Shown piece by piece: positions 60,187 to 64,000 of a stretch of 64,000 nt of DNA. This DNA is from Hoeflea_A sp963921345 (GTDB taxonomy: Bacteria; Pseudomonadota; Alphaproteobacteria; Rhizobiales; Rhizobiaceae): the NCBI GenBank assembly GCA_963921345.3, contig CAWUFE020000007.1:620001-684000 (forward strand), read 5' to 3'. The position numbers were made by a program, and so were the translations under genes. Position 1 is the stretch's first letter; every line of letters begins with the position of its first letter. A model generated the notes under the pieces. The model was not told the origin of the DNA and did no database searches. It worked only from the letters and a program-made list of their open reading frames with translations.

Positions 60187-60285
60187 GCCAAAGCTCCCGC
60201 GGCCGATGCCGGCACAAGTTCAGCCGATTCGAACGGCGGCGTACAGGGTCGTTGCCGGCGATGGTAAATGGAATCTGGCCTGCGG

Positions 60286-60972
60286 TCAGACCGCGCGCCG
60301 CAGATTGATGCGCTCGTAATGGGCCATCAGGTCGTTGAATTTCTCGCCCTGTACGGCAATGTGCGATTTCAGCGCCTGCTCGGCCTCGGCAGCATTGCCG
60401 AGTTCGAGAGCGACCAGAATCGCTCAATGTTCGGCCATCGACTGCGCCATGCGCCCGCGCAGGCGCAGTTGCAAGCGCCGGAATGGCTGAAGGCGTTTTT
60501 GCAGACGCAGCGCTTCCGCCGCAAGAAATCCGTTGCCGCTGGCCGCATACAGCAATTGATGAAGACGCTCGTTTTCGTGGTAGTAGGCGTCGGCGTCGCC
60601 GCCTTGCAGCGCGGTCTCGCAATCGGCCGCGGCCTGGCGCAGCGCCGAGAGATCGTCGTCGGTCAGCCGCCGCGCGGCCAGCCGACCGCACATGCCCTCC
60701 AGTTCCGCCATGACCTCGAACATCTGAACCATTTCGACTACACCGGGATGCCGCACATAGGCGCCGCGATGCGGCACCAGTTGTACAAGGCCCGATGCGG
60801 CCAGCATCTGAAGGGCCTCCCGCAATGGCGTTCGCGACACGTTGAACCGTTCCGACAGCCGGGTTTCGTCGAGTCGATCGCCATCGACGAACGCGCCGGT
60901 GATGATCAGCTGTTCCAGCGTCTCGCGAATGCTGTCGGCACGGCGCCGCGTCATCGGCTTGTCATGATCCAT
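60286..60972 (-). pseudogene. matR: MatR-like GntR/FCD regulator interrupted by an in-frame stop codon
   Basis: The intact frame would give 228 residues: HTH SIRETLEQLIITGAFVDGDRLDETRLSERFNVSRTPLREALQ, then an FCD helical ligand domain. A TGA at 60424-60426 stops it after MAQSMAEH. Reading through, 45 more codons continue with good family sequence (AILVALELGNAAEAEQ, SHIAVQGEKFNDLMAHYERI) to a natural stop at 60286-60288. The FCD C-terminal helices would be lost, so ligand response is probably impaired. The place of the stop is where relatives have EH-R/E-A-I. The gene diverges from matA with an operator between, which identifies it as MatR-like. Confidence 0.8.
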
Positions 60973-61000
60973 GGTCAACTTATATCCAAAACTGCAAAAG

Positions 61001-61010
61001 TTGTATACAA
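61001..61010. promoter_or_regulatory. TTGTATACAA operator, MatR-type site
   Basis: A perfect 10-bp palindrome 28-38 bp upstream of matR and about 105 bp before matA. From memory this same sequence has been described as the MatR operator in Rhizobium malonate genes. It probably controls both matR and matA. Confidence 0.7.
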
Positions 61011-61115
61011 TCATAAAATGATCAAATACAACTGTCGCCATATACAGGTTCGGCCTGTGATTGTTGTCAGGCGGTGACACGGCTAGGTGTTCGCCGTCAC
61101 GGAAAGGAGTGAAGC

Positions 61116-62456
61116 GTGAACCGGTCGCGTTTCCTGCCCGACATTCTCGGTTCGATATTCGAGCGCCGCTATTCGGCTTCGGCGGCTTTCGACAAACGTC
61201 CCGTCGAGGAATTGTGCGAGGCGCTGCTGACAAGCGCCGGCGAGGTCTCCGGCCTCAAGCTGGCGCGTGCGATCCTGACCCGCTACAGGCAGATGGACGG
61301 CGAAGCGAAGGAAGCGTTTTTCCGTTTCGTGACCGAGCAGCTGGACGTCGATACCGATGCCGTGGAGACCAGTGCGCGCGCCTATGGCGAAAACCGCACG
61401 CCGGAACTGCTGGAACAGCTGACCCGCGCTTCCGAGCCGCGGCGGCAGGAACTTCTGAGGCGCGTCAATCAGGTGCCGGGCGCCACGGCGCAGCTGGTCG
61501 CGATGCGGCTCGACCTGATCGACCTGCTTGCTGACCACCCGGAATTCGGGCGCACGGACCTGGATTTCGTCCATCTCTTCTCTTCCTGGTTCAACAGGGG
61601 GTTTCTCGTGCTGCGCCGCATCGATTGGGACACGCCGGCCAATATCCTGGAGAAGATCATCCAGTACGAGGCGGTTCACGCCATCGATGACTGGGACGAT
61701 CTGCGCCGTCGCATCGAGCCGGAAGACCGCCACTGCTTCGCGTTCTTTCACCCGGTGATGCCCGACGAACCGCTGATCTTTGTCGAGGTCGCCCTGTCGA
61801 AGGGTATTCCGGGGTCGGTCCAGCAAGTTCTGGCGGAAGACCGGGAGGTTCTCGCGGAGGATCAGGCCGATACCGCGGTGTTTTATTCGATTTCCAACTG
61901 CCAGCGCGGCCTGGGCGGCATTTCATTCGGCAATTCGCTGATCAAACAGGTCGTCGAGGACCTGTCCCGGGACCTGCCGCACCTGAAGAATTTCGTCACC
62001 CTTTCGCCGGTGCCGGGTTTCGCCCGCTGGCTGGAGAAGCAGCAAAAGGACCATCTGGACGAACAGGCCGGAGAAATCCTGGATGCGGCGAAACAGGCGG
62101 CGGTCGGCGGGGATCTCGCCGTTCTGGAAGCCCACAGCCCGTCGCTGCGCTATCTCGCCGCGCACTATCTGGTGGAAGAAAGGCGCGCCAACGGACTGCC
62201 TCTCGACCCGGTCGCCCGGTTCCATCTCGGCAACGGCGCACTGGTTCACGACGTCCACGCAATGGCCGACATCTCGGCCAACGGGCTGCGGCAATCCTGT
62301 GGCGTGATGGTGAACTACCTCTACGACCTGGCGCGTGTGGAGCAGAATCACGAAGAGTTCGTCGGCAAACAGGCCGTTGCGCAGGCGCGAGGAATCCAGT
62401 CGTTGCTGCGCGCCGGTCTGCCTGAACGGAAGATCCGCAAGGCCGCCAACGGTTGA
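61116..62456 (+). CDS. matA: Malonyl-CoA decarboxylase
   Basis: 446 residues of the malonyl-CoA decarboxylase family, which turns malonyl-CoA into acetyl-CoA and CO2. Family stretches are FSSWFNRGFLVLRRIDW (centre), FFHPVMPDEPLIFVEVALSKG, VFYSISNCQRGLGGISFGNSLIKQVVEDL and FVTLSPVPGFARWL. The start GTG 61116 follows GGAAAGGAG by six bases. The malonyl-CoA synthetase (matB) and malonate carrier (matC) are not next to it. A MatR-type operator and the interrupted matR lie upstream. It converges with the potI-type gene (3 bp). Confidence 0.92.
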   Translation: MNRSRFLPDILGSIFERRYSASAAFDKRPVEELCEALLTSAGEVSGLKLARAILTRYRQMDGEAKEAFFRFVTEQLDVDTDAVETSARAYGENRTPELLEQLTRASEPRRQELLRRVNQVPGATAQLVAMRLDLIDLLADHPEFGRTDLDFVHLFSSWFNRGFLVLRRIDWDTPANILEKIIQYEAVHAIDDWDDLRRRIEPEDRHCFAFFHPVMPDEPLIFVEVALSKGIPGSVQQVLAEDREVLAEDQADTAVFYSISNCQRGLGGISFGNSLIKQVVEDLSRDLPHLKNFVTLSPVPGFARWLEKQQKDHLDEQAGEILDAAKQAAVGGDLAVLEAHSPSLRYLAAHYLVEERRANGLPLDPVARFHLGNGALVHDVHAMADISANGLRQSCGVMVNYLYDLARVEQNHEEFVGKQAVAQARGIQSLLRAGLPERKIRKAANG

Positions 62457-62459
62457 GGA

Positions 62460-63266
62460 TCAATCCTCCGAGGCGAGGGGGCGGCGCGCCAGAACCAGCG
62501 CCGAGATCGCTACCCCGATCCCGACCAGACCGATCAGGATCGTCGCCAGTGCGTTGACGTCGGGACTGACGCCGAGCCGCACCTTCGAGAAGATCACCAT
62601 GGGCAACGTCGACGAGCCCGGACCGGCGACGAAACTGGCGATCACCAGATCGTCCAGCGATAGCGTGAAGGCCAGCAGCCAGCCGGCGACCAGCGCCGGA
62701 GCGATGCTCGGCAGCGTGATGTCGAAAAAGACCCGCACCGGACGGGCGCCGAGATCCGCAGCGGCCTCCTCGATCGACCGGTCCATGCCGACCAGTCGGG
62801 CTTCGACCACGACCGCGACGAACGCCATGCAAAAGGTCGTGTGGGCGATGATGACCGTGACGATGCCACGCTCCGCCGGCCATCCCAGCGCCGTTTCCAT
62901 GGCGACGAACAGCAGCAGAAGCGAGATGCCGGTGATGACCTCGGGCATCACCAGTGGAGCCGAGATCATGCCGTTGAGCAGCCGCCGCAGCCGGAAGCGG
63001 CCATAACGCGACAGCACCAGGGCGGCCAGGGTGCCGAGCACCAGCGAGACGGTTGCCGCGGTGAAAGCGACCTTGAGGCTGATCCAGGCGGCCCCCAGGA
63101 TCTGGGGATCGCGCAGAAGTTCGCCGTACCATTTGGTCGAAAAGCCGCTCCAGACGGTGACCAGCCGCGACTCGTTGAAGCTGTATATGACCAGCGACAG
63201 GATCGGAGCGTAGAGAAAGATGAAGCCGAGCAGGGTCAGGATAGGCAGGAGCGGGCCTCGGCGCAT
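62460..63266 (-). CDS. potI: Spermidine/putrescine-type ABC transporter permease (PotI/PotC)
   Basis: 268-residue inner-membrane permease with about six helices and the EAA loop EEAAADLGARPVRVFFDITLPS that contacts the ATPase. The start MRRGPLLPILTLLGFIFLYAPILSLVIYSFNES is typical of PotI/PotC. It imports polyamines (or related cations) together with the PotH-type permease 4 bp upstream on the same strand. The binding protein and ATPase are outside the window. Confidence 0.88.
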   Translation of the reverse strand: MRRGPLLPILTLLGFIFLYAPILSLVIYSFNESRLVTVWSGFSTKWYGELLRDPQILGAAWISLKVAFTAATVSLVLGTLAALVLSRYGRFRLRRLLNGMISAPLVMPEVITGISLLLLFVAMETALGWPAERGIVTVIIAHTTFCMAFVAVVVEARLVGMDRSIEEAAADLGARPVRVFFDITLPSIAPALVAGWLLAFTLSLDDLVIASFVAGPGSSTLPMVIFSKVRLGVSPDVNALATILIGLVGIGVAISALVLARRPLASED

Positions 63267-63270
63267 TGCG

Positions 63271-64000
63271 TTACACCCCGCTTTCGGTTTCGCGCGCCCG
63301 GCGAAGGCGCATGACCGGCAGGACGACGATCACCAGCAACACGATGGCGACGGCCGAGGCGACGGGCCAGTCGCGGTTGCTGAAGAACTCGCCCCACAAC
63401 ACCTTGCCGATCATCAGCGTGTTGGGCCCGCCGAGCAGTTCCGGAATGATGAATTCGCCGATCGCCGGAATGAACACCAGCATGCAACCGGCAACGATGC
63501 CGGGCAGCGAGAGCGGCAGCGTGACGGTGACGAACGTCGTCAGCGGGCGGGCGCCGAGATCGGACGACGCTTCAAGCAGCGTTCGGTCGTGCCGCGTCAG
63601 ATTGGCGTAGAGCGGCAGGATCATCAGCGGCAGATAGGTGTAGACGATGCCGAGATAGACCGCGAATTCGGTCTGCAGCATGACCAGCGGTTGATCGATG
63701 ATCCCCAGCGAAATCAGCGTGTTGTTGATCACGCCGGTGCTGCGCAGGATGCCGATCCAGGCGTAGACCCGAAGCAGGAAGGAGGTCCAGAACGGCAGGA
63801 CCACCAGCATGAGAAGGATCGTCCGCATCCGTGGACCGGAACGGGCGATGGCCAACGCCATCGGATAGCCGATCAGCAGCGCCAGAACGGTAGAGACGGC
63901 GGCGATGCGGATCGATGAGAGAAAGGCGTAGAGATAGAGATCGTCTTCAATCAGATAGCGGTAGTTTTCAAAGTTAAGCGTGATCAGCAGGCGGCCGTCT
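63271..64000 (-). CDS. potH: Spermidine/putrescine-type ABC transporter permease (PotH/PotB), 5' end missing
   Basis: The frame is open to the right edge of the window, so the N terminus is missing; about 242 residues are visible. The segment near the edge reads LITLNFENYRYLIEDDLYLYAF, then helices with FWTSFLLRVYAWIGILRSTG, and the EAA loop EASSDLGARPLTTFVTVTLPLS. An internal ATG near 63861 (MALAIARS) is not the true start. It ends 4 bp before potI, so the two are co-transcribed. Confidence 0.88.
   Translation of the reverse strand, partial: DGRLLITLNFENYRYLIEDDLYLYAFLSSIRIAAVSTVLALLIGYPMALAIARSGPRMRTILLMLVVLPFWTSFLLRVYAWIGILRSTGVINNTLISLGIIDQPLVMLQTEFAVYLGIVYTYLPLMILPLYANLTRHDRTLLEASSDLGARPLTTFVTVTLPLSLPGIVAGCMLVFIPAIGEFIIPELLGGPNTLMIGKVLWGEFFSNRDWPVASAVAIVLLVIVVLPVMRLRRARETESGV

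Noticed and set aside
58897..60267. A 456-codon plus-strand frame opposite the MHS transporter gene
   Set aside because: Low-complexity, Gln/Asp/Arg-rich translation without motif; the minus-strand MHS protein is unmistakable.
1..64000. CRISPR arrays, tRNA or rRNA genes, prophage or integrative element boundaries
   Set aside because: I saw no regularly spaced repeats, no cloverleaf-like or rRNA sequence, and no integrase, phage or conjugation gene. Only the IS630 element is mobile. A tRNA search program would settle the RNA point.

Overview
The window is high-GC DNA from what looks like an alphaproteobacterium, most likely Hyphomicrobiales (Phyllobacteriaceae-like). The pointers are a DUF992 secreted protein, a MatR-type GntR regulator next to malonyl-CoA decarboxylase, an Anbu proteasome cluster, an Fpr ending in FVEK, many small catabolic operons with their own LysR, GntR, AraC, PadR, MarR or Lrp regulators, and several ABC and MFS transporters. 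I see no rRNA, tRNA, CRISPR array, replication origin or prophage. The placement is an inference from gene content, not from a marker gene.

Layout. 1-1740: 3' end of a sugar-type ABC ATPase whose TAG stop codon has been entered by an IS630-family element. 1766-7733: Fpr, an Lrp regulator divergent from an MFS exporter, an LtaS-like membrane sulfatase, an SH3-domain protein and a coiled-coil protein. 8075-18815: a threonine-dehydratase-like enzyme, an XRE regulator divergent from a membrane-SRPBCC fusion, a family 1 glycosyltransferase, FadH with a SnoaL-like protein under a divergent PadR, DUF992, and an FMN glutamate-synthase-like protein. 18831-24932: two tandem paralogous MFS proteins plus a GNAT protein, divergent from a LuxR response regulator and a hybrid histidine kinase. 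25408-32120: D-2-hydroxyacid dehydrogenase, GlxA-type AraC regulator, then a GntR-DapA-ALDH-FAD oxidoreductase operon.

The most distinctive part is 32127-43047. On the minus strand is an operon of a non-pyrrolysine MttB-superfamily methyltransferase and two short-chain dehydrogenases. Divergent from it are a MarR regulator and a 1075-residue protein joining a cytosolic reductive dehalogenase (two 4Fe-4S motifs) to a phthalate-dioxygenase-reductase-type module with a 2Fe-2S ferredoxin domain: an apparently self-sufficient aerobic reductive dehalogenase. Directly after it comes a complete four-gene Anbu cluster: circularly permuted ATP-grasp, alpha-E protein, transglutaminase-like protease and Anbu proteasome subunit.

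43355-58840 holds a taurine-pyruvate-type aminotransferase, a LysR regulator, small stress genes (cold-shock protein, 1-Cys peroxiredoxin, two glutathione transferases), an ECF sigma factor with a Cys-containing tail in a GST-sigma-small-ORF operon, an exported isochorismatase-like protein, GltS, an amino-group FAD oxidase, an MFS protein and a YraQ/ArsP-type permease behind a 28-bp dyad. 58921-64000 holds an MHS transporter, a matR gene carrying an in-frame stop codon, matA with a TTGTATACAA operator between them, and the PotI/PotH-type permeases of a polyamine ABC importer that runs off the window.
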